Shown piece by piece: positions 11,266 to 24,419 of a DNA stretch of 64,000 bases (positions are counted from its first letter, which is position 1; every line of letters begins with the position of its first letter). Position numbers and translations under genes: made by a program. The notes under the pieces are model-generated. The model searched no databases, was not told the origin of the DNA, and saw only the letters and a list, made by a program, of their open reading frames with translations. The stretch lies in NCBI GenBank assembly GCA_003024785.1, contig PUQB01000330.1, positions 62,001-126,000 of the forward strand, in the 5' to 3' direction. The stretch is from Selaginella tamariscina (taxonomy: Eukaryota; Streptophyta; Lycopodiopsida; Selaginellales; Selaginellaceae).

Positions 11266-11635
11266 ACTCTTATTAATAAAATAAAATAAAATGGTATATT
11301 ATTAAGCTTTAAGCACTTAGAACCCTCTAGCAAATAAGAGTATTCTGCAATTAAACAATTAAACAGTTATATATGCCTAGTACATTAAAGAATTTATTTA
11401 TCCGAGGGGTATATATTTATTAAGAAAAAGATTAAGATTTATTATAATAAAAGATATTTAATCAAAATTAAATGAAATCAGATTTAAAACGTTGGGTAAA
11501 CTTATATCAAAAATTCAAAATCTGATTTAAAATGGTGTTAGATCTAAAATATTTAATAGTTGTGAATAAGTAATTATGATATTTCAAGATTAAATACTAA
11601 TAAATAAATTTAACTATTGATGCCACCAAAGTATG
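11266..11635. repeat. Duplicated unit B, copy 1, right part
   Basis: Continues the match to unit B copy 2 (19419-19782), including the shared TTATCCGAGGGGTATAT word. It leads into a short A copy at TGCCACCAAAGT (about 11636). Confidence 0.75.
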
Positions 11636-12260
11636 AAGCCCGTCTCTCACTACTTAGAGTGTGTCTTCGTCGCACACACACACAAACAGTATGTATACGT
11701 GTGTATATAGAGAGAGAGGTGACGAGGACAATGGTTTAAGATAAAAATTTATGGAATAAATGAGAAAGATAATGGTATCCACTACGAACTTATGAAATTA
11801 ATTTATTTCTAAATAATGAAATTAAAACTAATGAGCACTTTACTAATCTATAACGCAAGAAACAAAATTTGATGCATGATAAATTTTAATTAAAAGAGCT
11901 TTTTATGATCTTTTACGCTTAATAACTTCAACTGTATGATATTATATATATATAAGTATGTGCAATATAATTTGTAAGCATTTATATGCACAAGATATAT
12001 TTAATGAGCAATATTAAATAAACTCATAGTCACGTATGCGTGCATGTGTGTGTGAGAGAGAGATGCACTGCATTTTTTTGATAAAAGTAGATAAACATTC
12101 AATATTTATTAGTTTAGTGGACACGTTGTATTTACATTTCTACGGTACACATATATTTATTTACACACACACACACATATTGAACATGCGATACAAAGCT
12201 TATATGATATTAATATCCTAAATAAACAATTAGTCTAGTAACATAAAATCACGAGATTAG
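11636..12260. repeat. Duplicated unit A, short diverged third copy
   Basis: Begins with the same TGCCACCAAAGT word as the other A copies. It follows them for about 600 bases (GATGCATTAAC-like words, the TA microsatellite, and the sentence ending TTAATGAGCAATATTAAATAAACTCA) at clearly lower identity. It stops well before the LSM3 part. Confidence 0.7.
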
Positions 12261-12275
12261 GATTTTAAATGAAAT

Positions 12276-14450
12276 ATAAATAATATGCATTAATTAAAAG
12301 AACATGTTTGAAATTGTTCCAAAACAGGTATTGTTTATTATTTATAACATATTCTTAACTTATATTTGTTAAATATTTTTCACATATGATATATACTTAT
12401 ATTATACATTAAATTGTTTTAATTTGATAGGTTTATTTATTTAATTATTATTTTAAAACTTAACAATATTTTTTAAATATAAGAAACATGTTTTAAATTG
12501 TTCTTGTTTTTGAACGACGATGTGCTTGTCACTCCTACAGTTCTTTGATTTTATCTATTATACATCTTTTATCAAGGCATGAGATTGAATGAATACGACA
12601 ACACACGTCATGTTGATAACTACAGCATACTGACTACCCACGTCACTAGGCTAAAAACATTATTATATTTCAAGCAGTCCCGTATAATTTAAAACAGGCT
12701 GATAATCGAAAATGACATTATAGTCAATTAATGAATATATTAATGAACAATTTATAAATAAAAGTTCCATACTAACCTATTTTATACTCGTAAAAGACAC
12801 ATTCAATGTACAATTTTTAATATACTATGAAATATATATTACATGTACGTGTATGACATCGATTCCCTCCTGCTAAGTCGCACGTTCAAGATCTGCATTG
12901 GCCATTCTTTTAACTTGACTAAACAAGAAGGTTAATCTGTTTTAAACTACGTTTCTTCACTAAATTCCTTGGGATGGACACTCTTCACTAAAACTTAGGT
13001 ATACTTATAATTTTCTGTGACAAATTATAGCGTGCATAAGCTAGAAAATGCTAATAAAATGAGAAAGACTGGGTACAAGGGCAGCTTGTCAAGGGAGCAA
13101 GCAACTCAATATGATATCAACTTCCAAGGTCGATTAAACTTATTAAGCGGCTTTTAAAATAAGATGTGTTGTGTGTGTTTTAAATATCTTTAAAAGTATA
13201 GGAGTGCATTGTTCTACCATCTTATCCCATTAAGATGCTCATATGATCGATTCCCATCGTGTTGTGAGTTCACTTCTCTTGTGTATTATTACGTGATTAT
13301 TGGTACTTTTGATTAAATCCACGCTCTCAACTATGTTTGACCTCTTGTATTATCATTTTGTCTGCATGTGCGTGTGCGCGTGTAGGTTGTATATACTAAC
13401 ATAATCAGTATTTCATTTTTTTTTTATAAATATGCTGTAGTCTGTATATATGTAGGTATAATGTATGTGAATGTGTTCTTAAAAACCAATTATTGTCTAT
13501 TATTATACATATTCTTATAATTTCTATAATATTTTTAAATATGATGTATACCTTTATTATATTAAAATGTTTTAGTTTGATAGGTTTATTTATTTAATTG
13601 TTATTTTAAACATAAGAAACATGTTTTAAAATGTTTTTTGTTTTTAAACAATATGTGTGCATAATGAGGCTGTACGACGATGTGCTTGTCACTTCACTAC
13701 GGTTCTTTGATTTTATCTATTAGTACATTGCTATACAACTATATCTATATGCACACACACACACACACACACATATAGGTACCTATTTATCAAGAAATGA
13801 CCCAAATTTAAACGCCACAAGGCAGAAACATATATTATATCTCATGCAGTCGCATGAAATATATTTTTCTTGTTTAAAAACAAGCTATGCTACCGTTAAA
13901 CAGATAATCGATAATGACAAGCTCGCCAGTCAATTAATGAATATATTAATTAGTAATTTGCGTTTGCAGCTATCGTTATTATATTATTAAAAGTTTAAAA
14001 CATAAACGTTTGAAATCAAACACGTTTTTAAAAAAAATTGGGTGACCCTAAACGCGTTTACATACTTTTGTAATAAATTAATTTTTCTTTTAATTTTATT
14101 GAATTATGGAAAATTCAAAAACAACAAAAACTAAATACCACACAAATCCCCGACTACTCTTAATTTTTTAGAAATGTTAAACATTGCCCAAATTAGTTTC
14201 TAATTTATATTTTTTAAATCTTTTTTAATTTATTATATACAAAATTTAGAAATTTTCCTAAACGCATTTGCAAATGGGTTTAAGAAAAACGTTTGGGTAA
14301 CCCAAACGCGTTTTGCAGCTACAGTAAGTATTATTATACATTTGATACATTTTATACTGTAATAAAATCGTTAAATTAACTTTTAAACCAGGTCAAATTA
14401 AGAAAACTTTATCATGATTCATCTTCATCCATGAATAAGGAGAGCAATTA
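12276..14450. repeat. 5' flank of the LRR-like gene, plus arm of the large inverted duplication
   Basis: This flank reappears in reverse complement at 47000-46884 and 42154-40300. Identity in sampled stretches is about 96%. It contains an internal direct repeat: about 12330-12560 recurs at about 13490-13735, including the words ACGACGATGTGCTTGTCACT and GGTTCTTTGATTTTATC. At 12384-12387 it holds the empty insertion site of Ty3/gypsy element 3. No coding sequence is seen. Confidence 0.8.
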
Positions 14451-14469
14451 AAAAGCAGATACTGCATCC

Positions 14470-17400
14470 ATGAATCTTGCAGCTGAATAAGCTTCTCTGG
14501 TTTGTGAAGGCATACTATCTCTCTCATATTGCCTTTGCTCAAGTTTTGCTTGTTGCAGATTTGAAACTCAAACTGTGTCGAGCTGAAGACGAAAAGACAA
14601 GTGGAGAAAGTGAGTGGGAAGATTTAGATAAGCAAGAGAAGCAAGGTCAAATCCAAACTCACAAAGATCTAGAAAAATTCACATATTATGAAGCCTTCAG
14701 AATCCCAGAGGCAAGGAGCAACTCATAAGTCACATGAAAGGATTTCAGAAAGCCCCCCTCCCCAGCAGCATTAAAATTCACGGAAGAAGGAACCTCAGAC
14801 CACAACAAGGAGCTGTGGGAGATAACGAAAAGGTATCGTATCTCGAGGGAGTTTTCAAAGGCTAAAATGGATCTCCAGATCGTCTAGACTTCCTACCTCA
14901 GACGACAAGGAGCTGTGCCAGATAATGGAAAGGTATCGTGTCTTGAGGGAGTTGTATGCAACGTCTCTAAATCATCTAGACTTGCTACCCCTAAAGGTCC
15001 GCAGTCTAGACGATTTGGAGAAAAATCTGATCAAAATATGCCCCGTTAGAGTGGCAATTTTGAATCGTGGTTTCAAAGATTTTGCTGGACTGCAACACTT
15101 GCTCAGGGCCGAGGATAATGTCATTGAGCACATTGACCTTAGCAAGATTTCATTTCCAGATCAGGAAGGCTTGCTTGAAACGGTTATCACTAGCGTGAGT
15201 AGTTTAAGATTACGCATTTCAAGTAAAAGAGGAGTTACCGCTTTGAACGAGGCCGTTGACATTGCCATAAAGTACAACAAACCAATCAAGTTGAAGACCC
15301 TCGTACTAAGGACCAAACTGATTTGGATCTATCTAAGTTGGCCATCGTCACAAAACACATTGAACGCCTTATGATTCATGGTAGTAGTTTTCACGGGATT
15401 GATCAATTACTATCTGATCCAACTTGCAGGATTCGGGATCTCTATATAGAAACTATGAATGCAGAGTGGATCAGTGATGTGGTTGACAAGGGTAGAAGCC
15501 TACGCAAGCTGGGACTTCGTGTGTATTATAGCACGCCAATTGAGTTCTTGACCAACCCCAAATGTACCCTCGACGGACTAGAAATGAGGATCGACAACAC
15601 CAATCATGATTTGCAGGAGATAGCCAGTGCTATTGCCAGATCTAAACTGTCTTTCCTTTCTCTAGAGCTGTTCGATCCGGTCGATTACATGTTTCCTACC
15701 AACGAGGATATTGAAGTCATACTAAAGGCTGTGCAGACTGCACCTTGCCTAACCCACTTGGTCTTACAGGGTATGTTTTCCTCGTGGAATTATAACTCGG
15801 ATTGAAGAGTTTCTAACTAATCCGGACTGCAAGCTTAAGGGTTTTGGTTTGAGAGGAGGTCTTGATCCCAGATTTCAAGAAACAATCCTCAACAAGTTAA
15901 TTACAAACTACAAGATTTTGGAGCTGGATTTGCCTTGGGATTCAAATGAACTCAAGACAAAGTGGTTGGGCCTACAACAACGCAACATTGCCGTCCAAAA
16001 GAGCCCCATCAAGTACAAGTTTGAACGTGGAAAGCTGGCTTTAATGTTCTCCAACACACTGCAACAGTGTGAAATTTTTAATGTTGGATGTCAAAGGGCA
16101 CGCATTCACATGTTTCCAGATGATAGAACAGGTATTAAAACTTAGTTGTAAGTGTGCGTGATTAACTAATCACCTTTTATGCAGAGATTCACGTTCTCAG
16201 TGATGAAGAGTGGAGCAAGGAATTTTCAGAAATGGATTATGAAATACAATTTGGTAAGCTCATGGCAATTTGTTGTCAAGGAGGCACCAATGGAGACTCA
16301 GGAAAAGCAACTTCTGACCAGAGTGGCAGTGGAGATGGACAAGATGCTCAACAAAATCAGGAACAGGAGAAGCAAAACAACAAGGGGAAAAGCATAGAAC
16401 AGAGTGATGATGAGCATGGTGAGGATGACGAGGATGACAAAAACGACAAAAATAAGAGAAATGCATTGCAAAGGGACGTACAAAGAAGAGCGTGAACGAG
16501 TTCACCGTGGACGTGCACTTTGATGGAACAGACAACAAGGGACCTTTGATCGCAGGCAAACCAACGCAAGCAGTCTTCCCACGCATGTTACTCACGTTCA
16601 AACATTACAAGACAGACCATCCGACTCTAAATGTGCAGGTGCATGTGACTTATCAAATAGCAAGTGAAATGGAAGCAGGCCCTATCCATGACAAGTTTTT
16701 TGTCATGTTCAAACCAGAAAGCGATAGCAGCACATCCATAACTGGTAAGCCAAGACTGAAGAATGTACAGAATATCAACAAGATGGAGAAGTTTTCAAAG
16801 AGATTTGAGATGGGAAATGAATTCAACATTGGAGGTAAGGTAGGAAAAAATTGGCACATACTAGATGCAAAAGGGCAGGGTGGATACAAGCGTAATACAT
16901 TAACAGGGAACTGTACTGAAGAACAAATCTCACGTGATGTCTTGCATCTGGAGGACTCACAGCTCACTATCAAGAGTTTAAATGACCTTGCCGTGCAACA
17001 GTTTGGATTCATGGCTCACAACCCAAAATTGAAAGTCAAACAACTGGACAAAAACACAATTGAGAAGTATGTATCAGAAGCTGATGAAGTGTCCCTGCAC
17101 TGTGAAGCTGATTACGATCTTTTAGACCACCATGGACACACTCTCCATCTTTACGAGCTGACAGTTGGAAGGGATGTCATCTTCTTTGATGATGAAGGAC
17201 GCCTCCAGCCCTTCACAAGGACCACCAAATACTTCGTGGAGATCAAGCACAAAATCAACTGGAATATGTACAAGAATGGACATAAGATGATCTGGAAGAA
17301 GATGGAAAGTGAATTTTTGGATGGCATTCTCAAACGGGGTAACATAATTCCTCCTGAGGAACTTAAAGAATTCGATGACCTCTGTGAACAAGTTCAAGCC

Positions 17401-17556
17401 TTGCATGCCAAGAAGAAAGATCCATCAAATAGCAACCAGGATCAGTCTGTGCAGTCCATCACCAACAGGGACAAGCCATCTGCCAGTGAGAATCCTAATA
17501 CGTTAAGAGGGTGGCTTCAACAGTGGCTAACTGAACGTACAGAACAATATTTTTAA
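14470..17556 (+). pseudogene. LRR-like host gene with a novel C-terminal domain, plus-strand copy
   Basis: I do not recognise the family. The N-terminal half (about 14925-16131) reads as leucine-rich repeats of the ribonuclease-inhibitor type: repeated L--L-L runs spaced about 25-30 residues. An intron follows (GT at 16132, AG at 16184, 53 bases, phase 1). The next exon has a Gln/Asn-rich and acidic linker (about 16.3-16.46 kb) and then a 350-residue region (16492-17556) with no motif I know, rich in aromatic and charged residues, ending in a stop at 17554-17556. Compared with the minus-strand copy, this copy lacks one base near 15315, two bases near 15775 and one base near 16465, so the frame is broken three or more times. 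The true start was not found. Confidence 0.75.
16132..16184 (+). other. Intron of the LRR-like gene
   Basis: The donor is CAG|GTATTA and the acceptor TTTTATGCAG|AGATT. Splicing joins R-T to E-I-H in frame. The same intron is conserved at 874-926 (fragment copy) and on the minus strand at 38614-38561, which shows that all three copies are DNA-level duplicates. Confidence 0.75.
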
Positions 17557-17569
17557 TAAAATTCTTCAT

Positions 17570-18655
17570 TATTATTATTTACAATGTTGATTTTGATTAC
17601 AAATGTTTCTAATATTATTCTACACATTAAAATACGTGTGGGCATAATCAAAATATTTATTTCTAGTTACAATATGATATGTACATAATAGATCTGTACA
17701 AGCATGAACATTGTACAAACACACGCAAAGTAGTCTATAATCATGCTGTATCTAAAGTGGTTTATTATTATACACTATACAGTAGTTTGGAGACGACCCA
17801 TAGATGTTTTATTCTTAAAATGTATATTTTATATTTAAATTATAAATTTAAAACCAAATTTACAATACATATATTAATACATCTATACATATAGTAATGT
17901 TTTGAATAAAAAAGAAGTTTTCTTAAAACAAAATTAACTTTAACTTAAACATTTTCAAAAAATTTAAAAATTCTTATATGTTTTATATAGTATAGGTCGA
18001 AGAAAATATAAATTTAAGATATAATTACTATACATATTACAAAATCTGCTTAAATTTATATATAACAAAAGTAAACATAGTTATATATAAAAAATATAAA
18101 TTTAGCAATGTCATTAAATAGCATTGATAGGACAAATGCAATAAAACTTAGTTTTTTCTTATATAAGCAATTTTAACATTTATTTAACTAACGTAGAGAC
18201 GTTGAGGCCCATCGCATACGGAAGCTGACTCGTGACATTAGCTAATCAAACCGCAATCAAAATTACTCGGCAACGGACGGACAAGGGAAATAGTAAGAAA
18301 ATGCATATTTTTTAATGTTATATTTTATCTTAAAATATCATAACACATAATAAGAATAAGAATAAATAATACATCTAAATTATGTGGTAAAATTGTTTCA
18401 CATGAATGCAAATTCTTCAACATACACACCATTTTAAAAAAAAAATTCAAACTAAATGAAAATGTAGCTATGGAATTAAAGTGTACTCTACATAAAATAT
18501 TATTAAAATAGTTTTAGTTTTTTCAAGTTATTATTTATTCAACAAAATTTAAAGTTGAAATAAAATCTAAATAAATCAGTTAAAATATAACTTTATATAA
18601 CAGGGAAAATGTTTTATTTACATAGTAGTGAAAAAAAATTATTCTAATTCGTATT
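17570..18655. other. AT-rich sequence, no genes seen
   Basis: 3' flank of the LRR-like gene. The match to the minus-strand copy ends close to the stop codon. The rest is AT-rich with no recognisable open frame. A TCTC/TA microsatellite lies at about 18683-18712. Confidence 0.5.
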
Positions 18656-18659
18656 GATC

Positions 18660-19782
18660 CGCACATTGTGTGTGTGTATGTATCTCTCTCTCTCTCTATT
18701 ATATATATAATCACATTGTCAATTTTAAAATTAAATTTATAACGTATTTGAATTCTAATTAAGGATTTTTAATTTCAAATTAAATACGACTGTTAACTTA
18801 AACATTAAAATAAAATATTAAAACAATTTATATTTTAAATTTAGAATTAACAATAATCTTATTTATGTCTCAATTGTTACATACTTTTTACATAATTTCC
18901 TTTTGTACTATGTTTACCTAATTTAATATGACATTCATAAATTACCTTTTATTTTTGTAAATACTATATCCATGTACATGCACAATATTCCTATATTCCA
19001 ACTTAACATACAAGGAATCATTCTTATGACAGATAAACGCAAGAAACAACGGTAAACTCTAATATCCTACTCTCTTTCACACATGTACACATGCGCACAC
19101 ACCTGCATATCATTTGCACACCGTTGAAAGCTCAGTAACCTACACACATACACACACATATATATAATCCTTACAATGTTATTACGTGTGTGTTGTGAAT
19201 ACATTCTTGATTACATGTCATTTCTGGCGGCGACTGGCATATTTATACACCACACACATATGTGCATGTGCGTTTAGGTGGGTGCGTGTGTGTGAGAGTT
19301 TTTAAATATACTAATAATTGATTAATAAGAGTTTATCCTTGTGTTCATGCATATACAGATACATACATATACATTAGTACATGTGCGTGTAAGATTCCAG
19401 GACATTAACAGAATCCTTAACTCTTATTAATAAAATAAACATGATAATAATCACAAAGTGATACATTGACATTAAGCCTACCAGAGTCTCTCACTAGTAC
19501 AATCCTAGTATATTTATTAATTTATCCGAGGGGTATATTTATTAAAAAAAAAAATTAAATTAAATAAAATCAGATTTAAAACGTTTTGTGAATTTATATC
19601 GAAAGTCAAAAATATTTATTCAAATATCTGATTTAAAAAGTTTAGTGGCAACGATTCCACGCTTGTTTTGAAATAGGTTGTGATTAAGGTAATTATATAT
19701 TAAATGGTAATAAATAAAATATAAAATATTAACAATGTTAATCCAATAGTGTTATGTTAATTTCACATGACATTATGTGCCA
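18660..19782. repeat. Duplicated unit B, copy 2, with empty site for Ty3/gypsy element 1
   Basis: Homologous to 6181-6556 plus 11266-11635. At 19411-19430 it reads uninterrupted through GAATCCTTAACTCTTATTAA. In copy 1 the same sequence is split by the retrotransposon, with AACTC duplicated. It leads directly into unit A copy 2. Confidence 0.75.
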
Positions 19783-20383
19783 CCAAAGTCACATTCTTCC
19801 TGTGCTCCTTTATTCCGCAGTATATATGTGTGTGTCTATATATATACATATAAAGAGAGAAGTTTAAGATAAACTTTTATGGAATAAAATGAGAAATAAT
19901 GATGTTTGATTAAGAATACAAACTTATGAAACTAGTTAAGAAATTAATGATGAAATAAAAATTAATTAGTACTTTAATAATTTACATAAGTAAGAAACAA
20001 AATTCAATGCATTAACTAAAAGAACTTTTTATTTGAAAACTGTTAATAAGGATCTTCTACACTTAATAACTTCAACTATAATGATATAATATATATATAT
20101 ATATAAGTACGTAAATGTATATAGTCATATATCTGTGAGTAATATATATGTAAACATTTAAATGAAAATATAGCTAATGAGCAATATTAAATAAACTCAG
20201 AGTTTATAAACAGATAAAAGAATATCAAATTTTCAAATATAAATATAAAACTTAAAACATTTGAATTATCAATAATACAGCATAATAATTTAATTTAAAG
20301 CATTAATTATATCTATATCTAAGCTTTTGTGTATATATGCAAATTTTTACATTGATTACAATCGTGAAATTTCCTGGCAGATG

Positions 20384-20455
<72 letters not shown>
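20384..20455. repeat. Microsatellite (TATC)n-(TA)n-(GT)n, paralogue
   Basis: Same tract as at 1699-1761 with a longer pure GT run (about 40 bases). Frames across it are artefacts. Confidence 0.9.
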
Positions 20456-20458
<3 letters not shown>

Positions 20459-21013
20459 ATATACACGCACGAGAGAGAGAGGGTTACGCTGGATTGAGAT
20501 ATGAATGACAGATATATAAGTCTTCTGTACAAAGTTGTGTTCTTTATTATTATAGAACAGTAAGAAAGAATGTGTTCGCCATGTACAGTCATCAAAAGTT
20601 TTAAATGATGTTATTACAATTTGAGTCTTCATTAAAAACAGATATAAGACCTCAAGAATTTGAATTATCAATTTTAATAAGATTGCATATAAATGAAATA
20701 AGTTGTTAACAATCGTTAGACAGTCTATTATATTTAATCAAAACATTATTCCAAGGACTTAGTATATCAGCTGCATCTGTCTCCAAGATATATATACTTA
20801 TTAATACATATAAAAGAATTCATAACTCAAAATCGTCTGTGTATGCGTGCGTGGGCATGTGCGCGTGTGTGTGCTGGTTCTTAATGACAGACACTTACAC
20901 GCACACACATATGTTTTGTATACATTATATATGCCAAAATTTAACATAATCTGTCTCTTGATCATAAGACAATCACAAAAAGATTTCTTAAGACAAACTC
21001 ACAGATATTAAAC

Positions 21014-21264
21014 TTAAGCACTTCGTACTGGAGGTGACACTAGAATAACTCCATCCCCTCTCACAAACAAGAACGGAACCTGTTTCTTCGTGGTCTACAA
21101 TCAAACAGCATATTTAATAAGTGTATACTAAGTGTTTCATATATACAGATGTACACACACACATGCATACAACTTACCCTTACAATCTCGTCATCAATCT
21201 CCACGGTGGTGACAACCTCCTCCACTTCGCCAAGTATCATGTTTAAGTGCTGGTCATATGCATG
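21014..21264 (-). pseudogene. LSM3: LSM3 last two exons, copy 2, frame intact
   Basis: The exon at 21264-21178 encodes [18 protein letters not shown] through EIVR. The GTAAGT donor at 21177-21172 and the TTGTAG acceptor lead to the exon at 21094-21014, which encodes [19 protein letters not shown] and the usual SPP-R-A end, then a stop (21014-21016). This is the Sm2 half of LSm3, a U6 snRNA-binding ring subunit. Two oddities stand out. The four residues normally found between EIDDE and EIVR (TYEE) are missing in both copies. Upstream of HAYDQ a GGAAGCT word (the expected G-K-L) is separated by a TA-rich insertion and then runs into a GT microsatellite, so the first half of the protein is not present. 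It is therefore a partial gene even though its frame is clean. Confidence in the family is high; function is doubtful. Confidence 0.85.
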
Positions 21265-24200
21265 TATAATATACTATATTAGCTTCCACACACACATGTA
21301 CTGTATACATACATTCACAGCTACACTTACACATATTTATCGGACATACAAAACAAAGATAGATGTCATTCTCCCATATTAAACTCAACAATATATGTAA
21401 ATGCCGGTACATACTGTATGTGAAATATTTAAACAATAAACCCTAAACCCTAACACACCAGTTTCAGTCTTATTTCACTACTTTTTAAACATGATAATGA
21501 TTCATATACATTTATTCTCTTTGGACTTTTACATAGTTACAACACATTCACCTGACTTATGTATATAAAGTTCACTTTCCAATCTTGATATAAACAAGAA
21601 TTTCTTTCATACTAGTAGAAAAAATTCATATGCACTAAGACATGAACACAACCCAGGCATTTATAATCATGGATAAAGGTAAGAATTTAGGTTTGCTTTT
21701 GTATATTTTATTTATTTTCAATTGACATTCTTGTGTGTAAATGTGTGGATTCAAAAAAGTTCAAGTACAAAGGAATTATTACTATGTAGGAGGTCATAGA
21801 ATACTTAGGTATGCATTATAAATAACTTGATACCTCACTACTGACTACTTCATAATCTACAATCTAATAGCACAACACATTTGACAAAGCAATATAACCC
21901 TTTGTTTATGATGCATATTTAGCATTATGTAGAAGATGTTATAATTGATATCTCAACATTTAATTAATAATCAAAGTTCAATTCACTTAATAAGGTAAGG
22001 AAAAGAAGAACATGGCCACTATAATGAGATTGCATTTGCAATGGTAAAGATTTTAAAATCCGTGATAATTATAATGTTATTTTCATTAAATTTTCTTTAA
22101 TACTACTTGTTCTTTTTTAATTTCATGATTTTTTTTTTTTTTTATGAAATATATAAAGTCTTATTTCATGGGTTTGAAATTTCATTTTGTAAGATTTAGA
22201 CTCTCACTTTTTTTGTTTATAGTGTCACTTTGTAGGCTTGGAATCTCAATTTTTACAGCATAACTTTCTTTGTGGGTTTAGAGTTTCACTCATGGTCCCT
22301 CACCTTCACTTTGTGAAGCATGACTCTCACTTCATGAGTTAAGAGTTTCACTTTCTGGGCATGAATCTCACTATGTAAAAATGACTCTCATTTTGTGGAG
22401 TCTCACATGGTAGGGTTAAAGTCTTAAGTCACGGAGTATGACTCTCATTTTATAAGTTTAGAAACTCACTTCATATGGAAAGAGTTTCATTTCATATGAC
22501 TAAATAGAGTCTTATTTTATATAAATAGCGATTGTCAATTTCTTTTATCCAATAGATGATAATGAGAGTAATTAAATTTATCTTTTCACATTTAATAATG
22601 TAAAGGTCTTTAAAGAGAATGAAAAACAAGTTTTTAAGTATTATCTGCATTTCTAATTCAAATGCCACTATGGGTCACAAAGTAAAACAAATGAGCTCTT
22701 CGAATATTTCCAAGTGACTTAATCTTCACATAGTAATGTAAATTTTCAATGTGCTAATTATTCATTCGCAAAATGTTTTCAAATAAGTTTTGAAAAACTT
22801 TTTCATTTATAAGGAAAAACATGTTTTATATATTTAATTATGCTAAGTGAGTGATACATTCACGAAGTGAACTTTGAATTTAACAATTTACATCATTCAC
22901 ACAAGTTAAATTGAATGATTAACATACAGTTGAACAATTTCACTTAATAAGATATGGGTTGTTTAATAATTTAAATGTAACAATTAAAACTTTTCAGATG
23001 CATATAATATTGCCATGTGATAACCATGTCATGGCCATGTTATGTATCATAGTGCACCATCATCACTCTTTTCTAGAAATTCAAGTTTTATTTATGTGAG
23101 TGTAAGTGCATAAGATTTTCTATTAAGAAATAGGATTTTATTTTGTTCCAATATGAGTCTCTTCTATAATTTTTAATCATTTTGTTTTTGTTTTAAACTA
23201 ATTAATGACTTCTGTAGTTTTATAACTTAGTCACTTTAATTTTAACCAATCTCACTTTTATAATTTTATAAATTAGTCACTTTATAGTCTTATAAATATT
23301 TTGTTTTGTTCTTTCCTTTTAACTGGTCTTTCAATCTTCTAGTTGATTTAGTTATTCTAGTATTCAAAATTGATATTTAACCCTATTTTATTTTAATTAG
23401 TCACTTATATAGTTTATAATCTTTTTATTTATTTTATTTTTAAATTTAATACTTTAAATATTTAGTTGTGTTATAACCATTCCTACTTCTGATGCACGCT
23501 CTAAATATTAAGTAAATTTGATTACACAAAAGACTCACTAACATTTTTTTTAACATCACCATGCTATGTGGATTACTGCCATTTATTAGTTTCATCATAC
23601 CACACCCAATTAATATATATTGTAATATATTTAAATCATATCCAAATGTTTAATCTAATTAACTTTATCACTCTAAACATATAGTCTTCTAATTGCTAAA
23701 TTAACATTTTTAGTTGACTATTTGGTTGTGTTAATATTTAAATTTCCATGTTGAGTTTGAATCAATTGGTAATTCTAATATTTTAAGTTTTAATTTTGTT
23801 TAGCACCTAATGGTATTTCATTTGATTATTTTGATATTTTAGTTTACATTTTGGCCTTTTGTGGAAGTTTTCATATTTTAAATTTTAAATTTTGATTTTG
23901 TTTATCTAATGGTACTATATTATATTTTTTTTTTATTGATTTAATTTTAAGTTTAAATTCCTTTTTTTATAATATTTTTTCCATAATAAATTTAATATGT
24001 AGGGAATATTCTATTCAAAGTCTAAGTATTTAGAATAGTTTGAATGAAATTATATAAGTTGGTTACCATGTCAACTCATTTGGGTTATATTTTTAAATTA
24101 ATACAAGGATAAAAACCCACATATTTATAAACACTTTGTGTTTAAGATTATTTACATAAATGGTATTAATCTTGATCAAACTTACTCATTTAAATTTGTA

Positions 24201-24290
24201 ATTCTTATATCCTAATACTTATCATAACCAACTCATACATTGTGTGAAAGATTTTAATTAACATGGTAAGTGGCATTAACGAAATAGTCT

Positions 24291-24415
24291 TATATTAGCA
24301 TATCCTATAGGTATATCCTGTAAGCATATCCTGTAGGTATATCTTGTAATTATATCCTGTAGGCATATTCTATATCATGTATCCTGTATCATGTATCATA
24401 TATCGAGTCGTGACA
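24291..24415 (-). repeat. 3' LTR of chromovirus, truncated
   Basis: On the minus strand it begins TGTCACGACTCG and continues with ATACATGATACAGG-like words. It is shorter than the 5' LTR and meets unit A copy 2 without a terminal CA. Confidence 0.7.
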
Positions 24416-24419
24416 ACAC

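Larger units (their letters stand above)
19783..24290. repeat. Duplicated unit A, copy 2
   Basis: A direct copy of 934-5065. It is nearly identical up to about 21.75 kb and more divergent beyond. It includes the better preserved LSM3 exons and stops abruptly at 24290 against the LTR of the chromovirus. The sequence beyond the chromovirus does not continue the copy 1 flank. Confidence 0.85.

Noticed and set aside
16260-16601. Minus-strand frames opposite the acidic linker of the LRR-like gene
   Set aside because: Antisense shadows of GAT/GAC-rich coding sequence; the same shadows occur in the inverted copy.
21430-21452. Interstitial telomere array (AAACCCTAAACCCTAA)
   Set aside because: Only two to three units here and isolated words at 2744 and 54270; too short to claim a telomeric insertion.
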